Shown: in pieces, positions 52,953-61,313 of the stretch
Numbering within the stretch: position 1 is the first letter of the stretch
Layout: the number at the start of each line of letters is the position of its first letter
From: Bacillota bacterium
Lineage (GTDB): Bacteria > Bacillota > Clostridia > Lachnospirales > Lachnospiraceae
Direction: 5' to 3'
Length of the DNA: 64,000 nt
Assembly (NCBI GenBank): GCA_023386815.1
Contig: JAEWIZ010000022.1
Location: 434,001 to 498,000, forward strand
Position numbers and translations under genes: made by a program
The notes under the pieces: generated by a model
The model's input: only the letters and a program-made list of their open reading frames with translations
What the model was told of the DNA's origin: nothing
Databases searched by the model: none

Positions 52953-53286
52953 ATGGATTCAGCCATTAATGAATGGTTAGAAGAAGGCTTTCCTAAGGAA
53001 TCAAGGTTTATACCAGACCTATTCTGGGGGTGCTTCCATTAGCTATGCTAATATTGTAGCTAACTATTTGAAAACTTCAGGTTATGTACGCTACTATCAT
53101 GAGGCTTCTAAGGTACCCTATCTCTTTAATGGCTCTACCTTTATTTCCTATGAAGATGAACAGTCCGTAGCTACAAAAGCTAATTATGTTAAAGAAAAAG
53201 GACTGGCCGGAGTCATGATCTGGGAGTTAAGTCAGGATCCTAATAGAGTACTTATTAATTCCTTGTATCAGGAATTAAATAAATAA
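52953..53286 (+). pseudogene. GH18 chitinase-like C-terminal relic
   Basis: The plus strand reads MDSAINEWLEEGFPKE from 52953. After a frame change and deletion it reads GLYQTYSGGASISYANIVAN in the frame that continues to a stop at 53286 (VPYLFNGSTFISYEDEQSV, KGLAGVMIWELSQDP). These are the end segments of a GH18 chitinase barrel. The catalytic DxxDxDxE region and most of the gene are absent. It lies alone in a gap between minus-strand genes. Confidence 0.75.
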
Positions 53287-53359
53287 TACCTATTAAGAAG
53301 AAATCATTATATTTGTTGGCCAGTAACTTATTATGAGCCAATGAACCTTATAAAGAACT

Positions 53360-53399
53360 GTAGGAGGCAGCTGATATTCAGCTACCTCCTACTATTTTT
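53360..53399. terminator. Bidirectional terminator
   Basis: A 15-bp stem (53360-53374 with 53378-53392, one mismatch, 3-base loop) is followed by TATTTTT on the plus strand. It serves the GH18 relic and probably the converging symporter gene. Confidence 0.8.
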
Positions 53400-53461
53400 C
53401 TCAAGTTAAGTTTATTGTAAATACCATGTTTCAAGTTTCATAAAGCTTCTTTACACTCGAC

Positions 53462-54715
53462 TTACATCTTATTTTTCAACCAATTCTTACCATCCACGAA
53501 TCTGGCTGCTAACATGGCGCAAACCGTATTACCGGTAGAATTTAATACCGTAGCTGGAGCATCAATAATTGTGCTGATAACGGCGATTACCGGTAAAGCC
53601 TCTGGAGGAAAACCATATACGCTTAATATCAGCATTTCTCCGATTAAACCGCCACCCGGTATAGCTCCCATAACTGCACCTACTAGAAAACCAACTGCAA
53701 GAATGGACAAAATAGTTGGAAGGTCTGTGATATCTTTGCCAAATAATCCGAATAAGAAAACGATCTTCATAACCCCACCAATGACAGAACCATCCTTGTG
53801 CGTATTGACACCAAGGGGAATCACGGTCTCTGCGATGTCCTTTGGTACCCCAATCCTCTTTGTTGCCTCTAAATTAACCGGAATCGTTGCAGCACTGGAG
53901 CAGGTAGCGAGAGCTGTCACGGTAGGCGCTATTGCATTTTTCCAGAAGACTCTGATTCCCTCTTTCCCGCCTGAAACATAAGCATAGATGGTAAAGAAAA
54001 TAAAATAATTAATAACTGCTAAAACCAGGTATAATAAAAACACTCTCAGATAGCCTTCTAATATCTGTGCCCCCAGCTGTCCTATAATGGTAGCAAAATA
54101 GCAGCCTAAGCCAATGGGTGCATAGTACATGATAATATTCATAATCTTCATGAGTACCTGTGAAGCTTCATTTAAAAAGTCTTTCACAAGAGTTGCCTTT
54201 TCCCCTACTAGCGCTGTTGCTATACCAAATAAAACTGCGAAGATGATCAACTGAAGCATATTACTTCTGGAGAATAAGCCTACGAAATCATTCACGGTAA
54301 TGGTCTTCACCAACTGCTGTGGAAGAGATAGCTGACTCGCCTCTTCCATAATCTCCTTTCCAGAACCGGATAGGATGTTATTAATCGCTTCTGTTCCTAA
54401 ACCTTTGGTAGGATTAAACACAAAAACACCTAAGATAGAAAGAATACCAGATAAGAACGCTGTTATCATAAATATTACAACAATATTAATCATAATCTTA
54501 CCCAAGCGATTCATGCCACTCATATTTGCTATGGATGAGGATACGCTAAAAAATACCAGGGGAACGATTAAGGTGAACATCAAATTTAAGAAAATTTGTC
54601 CGAAGGGCTCTAATACCGCTGCATCCGGCCCCATTATAACTCCCACAATTCCTCCGATGATAATTGCAATCACTAACATAAATGACATTTTATAGTTTTT
54701 TATAAAATTTCTCAT
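53462..54715 (-). CDS. Dicarboxylate/amino acid:cation symporter (DAACS family)
   Basis: The 417-residue protein has the glutamate transporter fold with about eight helices. Diagnostic segments are the serine-rich hairpin ATCSSAATIPVNLEATKRIG near 272, the NTHKDGS stretch near 310 (NMDGT in GltP) and GAIPGGGLIGEML near 355. It uses Na+ or H+ to take up glutamate, aspartate, serine/threonine or C4-dicarboxylates. The altered NTHKDGS motif cautions against naming the substrate. GAGGAG precedes the ATG. It stands alone. Confidence 0.92.
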   Translation of the reverse strand: MRNFIKNYKMSFMLVIAIIIGGIVGVIMGPDAAVLEPFGQIFLNLMFTLIVPLVFFSVSSSIANMSGMNRLGKIMINIVVIFMITAFLSGILSILGVFVFNPTKGLGTEAINNILSGSGKEIMEEASQLSLPQQLVKTITVNDFVGLFSRSNMLQLIIFAVLFGIATALVGEKATLVKDFLNEASQVLMKIMNIIMYYAPIGLGCYFATIIGQLGAQILEGYLRVFLLYLVLAVINYFIFFTIYAYVSGGKEGIRVFWKNAIAPTVTALATCSSAATIPVNLEATKRIGVPKDIAETVIPLGVNTHKDGSVIGGVMKIVFLFGLFGKDITDLPTILSILAVGFLVGAVMGAIPGGGLIGEMLILSVYGFPPEALPVIAVISTIIDAPATVLNSTGNTVCAMLAARFVDGKNWLKNKM

Positions 54716-54975
54716 TACTCCTCGCCTCCTATGTTCCTTTTAAAGATTTTTTACTTACATGTTTTTTCCACTTACATCATTATTCTAACGTATCATGATG
54801 CAAGCTTCTTCACCCCTGATTTTAACGCAATTTTTAAGACCCCTACCTATAAATTCTTTCAAACGATTGCTTGTCACAATTACCTATATTCTATCATACA
54901 ACAATGAATTACATATTTCTCTGCATATACTGGGGACTTTATTGCAAATAGTGCTTTTTGTGCTTTTATCCGCAT

Positions 54976-55020
54976 AAAAAAGCAGCTTTGACAACAGGAT
55001 TAATGTTATCAAAACTGCTT
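54976..55020 (-). terminator. Terminator of the mutarotase/URO-D unit
   Basis: A 17-bp stem with two mismatches (54980-54996 with 55004-55020) is followed by TTTTTT on the minus strand. The rest of the 54716-55067 gap shows no gene. Confidence 0.85.
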
Positions 55021-55067
55021 GCTTTAAAAATTGTTATTACAGGCAGATTGCTTGCCACTTTATATGA

Positions 55068-55391
55068 CTAGTCCAGGTGATAAATTTCAGTCATACCAGA
55101 CCAAAATTCTCCCTCTCTCCGATCCTGAAGTGGCTGCATCAGAGGCTTTACCACATCCCACCAGGCCTGTGTGTTAGGATCTGCTGCTATTTTAGCCATA
55201 TCTGCCTCAAAGTCATCTCCATCATATTCATAATAAGCAAATAAATATTCCCCTCTGCTATAGATTGAATAGTTCTTTAAATGACATTGTGTAATCATCT
55301 CGTTTACCCCTGGCATGGGATTGGCATGCCATTTTTTATACGCTTCCAAATCCTTTACTTTAATCATTTCCCCAAATCTTTGAACAGCCAT
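55068..55391 (-). CDS. L-rhamnose mutarotase-like protein (RhaM/RhaU family)
   Basis: The 107-residue protein matches the L-rhamnose mutarotase (DUF718) fold: EAYKKWHANPMPGVNEMI near 16, a central NYSIYSRGEYLFAYYEYDGDDF near 40-61, then TQAWWDVVKPLMQPL near 73 and a final EIYHLD. RhaM equilibrates alpha and beta rhamnose. In rhizobia the homologue RhaU belongs to a rhamnose ABC operon of the type found in this window at 59247-63992. It lies 88 bases downstream of the URO-D-family gene. Rhamnose specificity is inference. Confidence 0.85.
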   Translation of the reverse strand: MAVQRFGEMIKVKDLEAYKKWHANPMPGVNEMITQCHLKNYSIYSRGEYLFAYYEYDGDDFEADMAKIAADPNTQAWWDVVKPLMQPLQDRREGEFWSGMTEIYHLD

Positions 55392-55478
55392 CTTCTATTC
55401 TTCTCCTATTATGTCATTTTCGAAGGCGTTTGTAAAACGTCTTAACCCACCCACTTTTAAGGGCTTACTATTTCGCCT

Positions 55479-56516
55479 CTAATATATTTTCTGCGCTTCT
55501 TCAAATAAAGCATGAATATTAGCCGGAGGAATATCCTTCATAACAGCCTCATGGCTTGGAGATATAATCAATCCGGTAGGGAAAATGGTTCGCAATTCCT
55601 TAACCTTGTCATGTACCATGTCAGGTGTTCCATTTACTAATAAATCCTGTGTATCAACCCCGCCGCAGAAGGAAACCTTACCATCAAATTTTTCTTTCAA
55701 GTTCATCGGGTCCATACCAGCTGCCAAAGCCTGAATCGGATGAATCACATCCACACCAGCTTCTATCAGATCTGGGATTACATCTACGATTGAACCGCAA
55801 GAATGGTAAATAACCTTAAGACCATAGGAATGAGCCTGATCAACCAACTTTTTGCATCCGGGAATCACAAAATCACGTACACACTGAGGAGAAAGTATAA
55901 GACCTCTCTGGCTACCCACATCATTACCGATTAATACCGCATCTAATTTTCCCTTGGTTGCTTCATAAAAAATCTCATTGGCTTTCAAATAAAAGTCTAC
56001 AATTTTCTCATCTACTGCCTCATAAATTTCAGGATTAGCCAGCATATTCATCAAGGCAGTTTCCATTCCAAAGGAAGCGCAGGTATCCTGGAAGTGTGCA
56101 GACCAGCACATTGCCAAACGTACCTTATCCTCCGGCGCTTGATCAACTCTTCTCTTGCATTCTTCCACATCAATATATTTAGTAGGATCCGGCCATTCAA
56201 AAAAATCCAGATCTTCTAATTCTTCTGCATTTTTAAAGCATCCATCTGCTGTTAGAGTGCGTTCCTCACTATTTACATTGCCATCCATATACCAGTCAAA
56301 TGCAGCAAATATTGCATTCGCTGTTGGTGACTCATAAGGAACCTCAATTGCATAAAAATCATCACCGACCGCAAGTTTTAATTCATGAATATCCTTTACC
56401 CCATAATAATCAAACAAAGCTGGTTGTGCCTTAATATCCGGCATTCCAATCCAAGCGGCTGGACGATCCACTGGTTCACGATTCACTGTTGCAAAAAAAC
56501 GTTCTCTACTGTTCAT
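55479..56516 (-). CDS. Uroporphyrinogen decarboxylase-family protein
   Basis: The ATG at 56516 has GGAGAGGG upstream; the codon at 56534 is not needed. The 345-residue protein has the URO-D/MtaA/CmuA barrel: NSRERFFATVNREPVDRPAAW at the N-terminus, VIYHSCGSIVDVIPDLIEAGVDVIHPIQ near 235-262, and FCGGVDTQDLLVNGTPD near 285. Members outside haem synthesis are often corrinoid-dependent methyltransferases or of unknown function. The His-x-Cys zinc motif is present as HSCG. It is divergent from the LacI-SBP regulator gene, which probably controls it. Confidence 0.85.
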   Translation of the reverse strand: MNSRERFFATVNREPVDRPAAWIGMPDIKAQPALFDYYGVKDIHELKLAVGDDFYAIEVPYESPTANAIFAAFDWYMDGNVNSEERTLTADGCFKNAEELEDLDFFEWPDPTKYIDVEECKRRVDQAPEDKVRLAMCWSAHFQDTCASFGMETALMNMLANPEIYEAVDEKIVDFYLKANEIFYEATKGKLDAVLIGNDVGSQRGLILSPQCVRDFVIPGCKKLVDQAHSYGLKVIYHSCGSIVDVIPDLIEAGVDVIHPIQALAAGMDPMNLKEKFDGKVSFCGGVDTQDLLVNGTPDMVHDKVKELRTIFPTGLIISPSHEAVMKDIPPANIHALFEEAQKIY

Positions 56517-56649
56517 AATCCCTCTCCTTTTCACTTATGACAATTGATTAAATTTATTATTGCAATCATCATTATTTAAAACATAACTTAATATAAGAAT
56601 AATTATAAGAAATCCTTTGGTAGAATTCAACAAAACATTATTACAAAAT

Positions 56650-56661
56650 TTAAACGATTAA
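56650..56661. promoter_or_regulatory. LacI-type operator candidate in divergent intergenic region
   Basis: TTAAACGATTAA is a near-perfect palindrome centred on CG, the usual form for LacI-family sites. It lies between the URO-D gene and the divergent LacI-SBP regulator, where autoregulation would be expected. Confidence 0.45.
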
Positions 56662-56726
56662 CCAAATACCATTGACTTTTTCCCAGCTCTATGACAAACT
56701 AATAATTAGTGGAAAGGAGCGTATAC

Positions 56727-58976
56727 ATGGTTACTTTAAAAGATGTTGCAGATAAGGCAGGGGTATCTATTGCCACTGTTTCTTATTGCATTAATGGGAA
56801 AAAGAATATCAAACATGAAACACAGCTGAAGGTGAAAGAGGCTATTGCCGAGTTAAACTATATACCAAACTTCTCTGCACGAAGCCTGAAAAATAAATCA
56901 TCCGATGAAATCGGTGTTGTTTTGCCGAACCTAGATGATTCCACCAATTCAGAAATATTAAAGGGCATCATTGCCCAGGCTGGGAAACAAAATTATTCGG
57001 TCAATATAGCCTGTAGTTATAACAATCCCCGTAATGAACAGGATATCATTTATAAATTCATCAGTAAGAACTATGCCGGTATCATAATAATGACATGTCA
57101 GGCTCATAATTCAACGTTTTTCAATAATACATTATTTAAAAATGATATTAGTAACGTATTCATCATGCGGCTCCCTCAAAAAATATCCGCAAACTTTTTA
57201 GGCTTTGATAATTACAATACCATTTACTCTTTAACAGAAAGCTTGCTGCAAAAAGGTTACGAGGATATTGCAATTGTGACCGGACCTGAGGATTTTTTTT
57301 CTGAGAGCGAATGTGTCAACGGCTTCCTCGAAGCCCATGATAAATTCAAAAAGGCCTATCGTAGCGAAAATATTCTCTATACCGACATGTCAAAAGAGGG
57401 CGCCTTCAAAGTTACCATGCTCTATTTATCTTCGTTTCTTCCACAGGCGATTATCACTTCTTCTCAAACAATTATGGATGGTGTGCTTGAAGCTTGCGAT
57501 GTCCACAGTATAAAACCAAAGGATAACATTTGTTTAATTACTCTTTCTGAAGAACGTTGGAACGAGTCCTGCTACCATCCAAATGTACTCCACACCGCCG
57601 CTACTGCCTATACCTTGGGAGAAGATAGCTTTCGTATTCTAATGGAGGAAAACATATCCCCCCAGCTTTATGACAGAAAATTCAAGCTCTATAAGGATAA
57701 TGTGTTAGATGCCCCGCTTTCCATTCCCAAACCACATTTCAAACCGGTAGCTTATGCGGATAATCCAAAGACTATCTTTATTGCAAGTACGGATCTACCG
57801 ACCATTCGTGCTATCCAGGCAGTAAGCTATAAATTTCTTGCCACCTATAACATTAAGCTTCAGATTGACTTCTACTCTCTTCGTGAGCTTTTTCTATTAA
57901 TTGAAGAAGACACACAAGAGGATACACCAAAGTATGATATCTATTTGTCCGATGTTTCCTGGATGGCATATTTTACTCACAAAAATGCATTTATGGATAT
58001 CACAACTATCTTGAATGATATTCCTGAGGTTACAAGCTCCGTTTTCTCCAAGAATATAAATAATGCAAAAATTAAGAATCGAAATTATGGGTTTCCTGTC
58101 ATAGGAGGAACACAGTTTCTATTCTACCGAAAGGACTTATTTGAAGATCCCGGCTTACAACGCCAATATAAGGCTGAACACAGTATTTCCCTCCGACCTC
58201 CCAAGACTTGGACAGAATTCAATCGTATTGCACGATTTTTTACACAGGATTATAACCCAAGTTCGCCAACAAAATATGGTACCTCTATATCTTCCAGCCT
58301 CCCGGAGGATTTTATGCTGGAACTGCTGATTCGATTATGGAGTTACGATGGAGGTTTATTTAACAGCAGAAACCAGATGGAGCTGAATACTCCTCAAAAT
58401 GTGAATGCCTTTAAAAATATGCTGGAGACAGTAAACTATACACCACCAATGATAAATTCCAGTGAAACTACCTTTGAACAAATTGGTAGCGGTCAGATTG
58501 CTATGGCAATTTCCTTTACGGAATATGCCTCTAAAATTCAAAACAGTCTGCATCCTGAATTCTTGTCAAAAATCGGCTATAGTATGTTACCAGGAAATAC
58601 ACCGGCTAATGTGGGATGGCATTTTTGCGTTTCTAAAAAAACAGGAAACCTCCCAGAATTAATTCAACTGTTTCAGTGGCTTTGTCAGAGGCAGAACAGT
58701 TATTATCAAACAATCCTTTGCGGACAATCCACTCTGGTTTACCCACATACGCATCATGAGTTATTGCAGTTATATCCATGGCTGGAGCTAACCGCTGATG
58801 GATTAGACCACAGCCGAAGCCGAATCTATCCGGTTCAGGGAAAGAATTGCTTAATCGTACCTGCTGACTTTGAATCGAATCTGCGAATGGCTTTTCATAA
58901 AATGCGCAGTAAGGAATTAACCATTCCAAAGGCTTTGGAAAAATGCCAGATGAATATTATTAATCAATTTTTTTAA
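56727..58976 (+). CDS. LacI-type regulator fused to a solute-binding-protein domain
   Basis: AAGGAG places the start at the ATG at 56727, giving 749 residues, about twice a normal LacI protein. Residues 1-50 are the LacI helix-turn-helix (TLKDVADKAGVSIATVSYCI). Residues about 60-335 are the LacI periplasmic-binding-like sensor (GVVLPNLDDSTNSEILKG). Residues about 350-749 resemble a family 1 extracellular sugar-binding protein (GFPVIGGTQFLFYRKDLFED, RPPKTWTEFNRIARFF, GQIAMAISFTEYA, SYYQTILCGQSTLV). There is no signal peptide, so the second sensor is cytoplasmic. It could integrate two ligands. Divergent from the URO-D gene and next to the sugar ABC operon. Confidence 0.88.
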   Translation: MVTLKDVADKAGVSIATVSYCINGKKNIKHETQLKVKEAIAELNYIPNFSARSLKNKSSDEIGVVLPNLDDSTNSEILKGIIAQAGKQNYSVNIACSYNNPRNEQDIIYKFISKNYAGIIIMTCQAHNSTFFNNTLFKNDISNVFIMRLPQKISANFLGFDNYNTIYSLTESLLQKGYEDIAIVTGPEDFFSESECVNGFLEAHDKFKKAYRSENILYTDMSKEGAFKVTMLYLSSFLPQAIITSSQTIMDGVLEACDVHSIKPKDNICLITLSEERWNESCYHPNVLHTAATAYTLGEDSFRILMEENISPQLYDRKFKLYKDNVLDAPLSIPKPHFKPVAYADNPKTIFIASTDLPTIRAIQAVSYKFLATYNIKLQIDFYSLRELFLLIEEDTQEDTPKYDIYLSDVSWMAYFTHKNAFMDITTILNDIPEVTSSVFSKNINNAKIKNRNYGFPVIGGTQFLFYRKDLFEDPGLQRQYKAEHSISLRPPKTWTEFNRIARFFTQDYNPSSPTKYGTSISSSLPEDFMLELLIRLWSYDGGLFNSRNQMELNTPQNVNAFKNMLETVNYTPPMINSSETTFEQIGSGQIAMAISFTEYASKIQNSLHPEFLSKIGYSMLPGNTPANVGWHFCVSKKTGNLPELIQLFQWLCQRQNSYYQTILCGQSTLVYPHTHHELLQLYPWLELTADGLDHSRSRIYPVQGKNCLIVPADFESNLRMAFHKMRSKELTIPKALEKCQMNIINQFF

Positions 58977-58979
58977 TAT

Positions 58980-59133
58980 CTGAGAGTAGCTCTACATAAC
59001 GAGAGGAATATGTGGGCATATGTATTCATCTGGACTTGCCTTTCCATCATGTGCTTGCCAAATACAGGCAAACACATGATGCCGGTCTGCGCCATCTGAA
59101 CACATATGCCCACATATTCCTCGCCGTACTCAG
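58980..59133. repeat. 154-base nested inverted-repeat element
   Basis: A perfect 21-bp inverted repeat (59003-59023 with 59102-59122) encloses a 15-bp stem with one mismatch (59045-59059 with 59067-59081). Outer bases CTGAG and CTCAG (58980 and 59129) also pair. It starts 4 bases after the regulator stop, and no T-run follows. It looks like a mobile miniature element or a structured RNA. Confidence 0.75.
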
Positions 59134-59211
59134 TGAATTACTTTGACCTTTGAAGCAATACATTATATTAAAACGGTTTAATAATTAATACGTCCATACC
59201 AAGATAAAGAC

Positions 59212-59243
59212 ATAGGGTCTGCCATCAATTTCGCAGACCCTAT
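59212..59243 (-). terminator. Terminator of the ribose-type ABC operon
   Basis: ATAGGGTCTGC and GCAGACCCTAT form a perfect 11-bp stem directly after the permease stop at 59247. The minus-strand tail GTCTTTATCTT is T-rich. Confidence 0.72.
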
Positions 59244-59246
59244 ATT

Positions 59247-60284
59247 TTAATTTGCTGTTACATTTTTTTGTTTTTTTAGTTTGATTAGCTTTATTCCGTT
59301 GCCATTCATCTTAGTACTCAGTATTAATACGATAATCAGTAATCCTCCCCATATTAAACTTGCATAATAGGAATTTAACTGCGAGAACATATTTACACCG
59401 GAAGCAATGATTTGAATTGCTACAATAGAAAGTATTACATTGAATATCTTTCCCATACCTCCATCCGGTAAGACACCGGCTAATACTAAGATTAAGATGA
59501 CACGCATTACATAGGATGTACCATAGTCTGCTTTCGCTGAATTCATGGTAGACACCATCAACATACATCCAATGCTGGCAATTACATCACAGAGAATAAA
59601 GGTACTAATGATCATCGCCTTTGTATTAATAGCAGAAAACTTTGCTGCTTTTAAGTTCGTTCCAGTCATATACAGCCTTTTTCCATAGGTTGTATATTTT
59701 AAGATGAACAAAGATATCAGGAATACAATGATAAAGATTAATAGTGGAACCGGTAAAAATCCAAAGAGCATTGTGTGTCCAATCTCCGTATATAAAGCCG
59801 GAACACCTGTCACCGCATACCCTTTCGTAAGAGCTGTGGATAATCCCAGCCATACCAGCTGCATTGCGATCGTTGCCATAACCGGAGGAATGTTAAGATA
59901 TGCAACCAACACACCATTGATGATTCCCCCAAATGCACCAATCGCTATAGCAATTAAAAGTGCTATCAAGATTACACCAACAACTTGTGAATTCGTCATA
60001 CCCTCTGTCACATGGCTTGCCATATACTTTACTGCCATAATACATGCAAAATCACCTAAAGCAACAAATGACATGTCAATGTTACCTATAATAAAACAGA
60101 ACATAACACCAAGGGTCATAAGTCCGTATTCTGGGAACTGAACAAATATACCATTCCAGGTTCCTAAAGACCAAAGAGTTTCACCCTTTGTTACCGAAAA
60201 AAAGATCAGTAATAATATCATCAATCCGATAAGCATGACTGAATATCGATTTTTATTTGAATATTCTTTAAATTTTGTCAACAT
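59247..60284 (-). CDS. Ribose-type (CUT2) ABC transporter permease
   Basis: The 345-residue permease has about nine to ten helices and the RbsC-type features NIDMSFVALGDFACIMAV near 67 and GGIINGVLVAYLNIPPVMATIAMQLVW near 118. The C-terminal NGIKLIKLKKQ tail is basic. GGGGAGG precedes the ATG. It is the second of two different permeases in the operon, an arrangement shared with rhamnose (RhaP/RhaQ) and AI-2 (LsrC/LsrD) importers, which supports that type over ribose itself. Confidence 0.92.
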   Translation of the reverse strand: MLTKFKEYSNKNRYSVMLIGLMILLLIFFSVTKGETLWSLGTWNGIFVQFPEYGLMTLGVMFCFIIGNIDMSFVALGDFACIMAVKYMASHVTEGMTNSQVVGVILIALLIAIAIGAFGGIINGVLVAYLNIPPVMATIAMQLVWLGLSTALTKGYAVTGVPALYTEIGHTMLFGFLPVPLLIFIIVFLISLFILKYTTYGKRLYMTGTNLKAAKFSAINTKAMIISTFILCDVIASIGCMLMVSTMNSAKADYGTSYVMRVILILVLAGVLPDGGMGKIFNVILSIVAIQIIASGVNMFSQLNSYYASLIWGGLLIIVLILSTKMNGNGIKLIKLKKQKNVTAN

Positions 60285-60298
60285 GGTATCGCCTCCCC

Positions 60299-61300
60299 TT
60301 ATTTATTACGTCGCTTAGCTTGAATAGCAGAAACAGTGACACCAACTAAAATAACGATTCCATTAAAGAAGTCCTGCCAATAAGAATCAATTCCAATTAA
60401 CAACATACTATTTGAAACAACTGTAATAATTCCAACCGCACATATTGTACCAAATACCGTACCCTCACCGCCGAATATGCTGGCACCACCAAGAATTACA
60501 GCCGGAATAATGGTCATTTCTTGCCCAACAAGAGCCTTAGGTATGGACTGCCTGGCCATACATACACGAATCATTCCAATAAAGCCACAGGTTGCTCCAA
60601 CTGCTACGTAGAGCCAGAACTTTACACGTTTTACATTATATCCAGCTCTTTCAGCAGAGGTCTCGTTTCCTCCGATTGCATATAATGCACGCCCAAACAT
60701 AGTCTTATTTAGTACGAAGGAAGTAATGATACATAATATTACAAAGGGAATAAACATCGTAGTCATTGTGGAACGAAGTCCTGCTGAGCTTTTTACTTCG
60801 AATAAATAGGCTTCTCCCAGGGAACGAAAACCTAAGGGTAACTTAGAGGTGATCTCCTTCAATTCCAACAATCCCATGGATATTCCAATAAATAGTGTTT
60901 GTGTTGCTAACGTTACAATCATGGTGTTCAGCTTGAAATTAGAAATGATCCAGCCATTTAGCATGCCAAGAATGGCTCCAATTAAAATCGCTATTAGAAA
61001 GCCTGCCCAAGCACTCTTTTCACTCCATCCCATATTTACACAAATTGTAGTAGATAATGAATAGGCTAATGCCGCAACGGCTGGAAAAGAAAGATCAAAG
61101 CCTCCCGATACCATAACGATCAAACAAACCATTGCAAACATACCATCCACAACCATCGAACGGAGAATTGTAACCACGGTACTAGACTCCAGCAGCTGTC
61201 CTCCGGATACAATTTGAATAGCCACACACATCATAATCAAAACCAAAAATATCCAAAACTCTGTACGTTTTGTTGTTCGCTTTATCATAGCAATATTCAT
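60299..61300 (-). CDS. Ribose-type (CUT2) ABC transporter permease
   Basis: The frame extends to 61357, but AAGGGGGG places the start at the ATG at 61300, 13 bases after the ATPase stop. The 333-residue protein has an RbsC-like core: SGGFDLSFPAVAALAYSLST near 65, LNGWIISNFKLNTMIVTLATQTL near 112 and VILGGASIFGGEGTVFGTICAVGII near 270, a typical family signature. It forms the channel with the permease at 59247-60284. Confidence 0.93.
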   Translation of the reverse strand: MNIAMIKRTTKRTEFWIFLVLIMMCVAIQIVSGGQLLESSTVVTILRSMVVDGMFAMVCLIVMVSGGFDLSFPAVAALAYSLSTTICVNMGWSEKSAWAGFLIAILIGAILGMLNGWIISNFKLNTMIVTLATQTLFIGISMGLLELKEITSKLPLGFRSLGEAYLFEVKSSAGLRSTMTTMFIPFVILCIITSFVLNKTMFGRALYAIGGNETSAERAGYNVKRVKFWLYVAVGATCGFIGMIRVCMARQSIPKALVGQEMTIIPAVILGGASIFGGEGTVFGTICAVGIITVVSNSMLLIGIDSYWQDFFNGIVILVGVTVSAIQAKRRNK

Positions 61301-61313
61301 ATGTAGTCCCCCC

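Noticed and set aside
53514..53981. 155-residue plus-strand open frame
   Set aside because: It mirrors the symporter gene on the opposite strand; its Pro/Ile-rich sequence is typical of an antisense reading of membrane helices.
59170..59183. LacI-like palindrome (AAACGGTTT core) near the end of the ABC operon
   Set aside because: It lies downstream of both genes, next to the terminator, with no promoter to control. Probably chance in AT-rich DNA.
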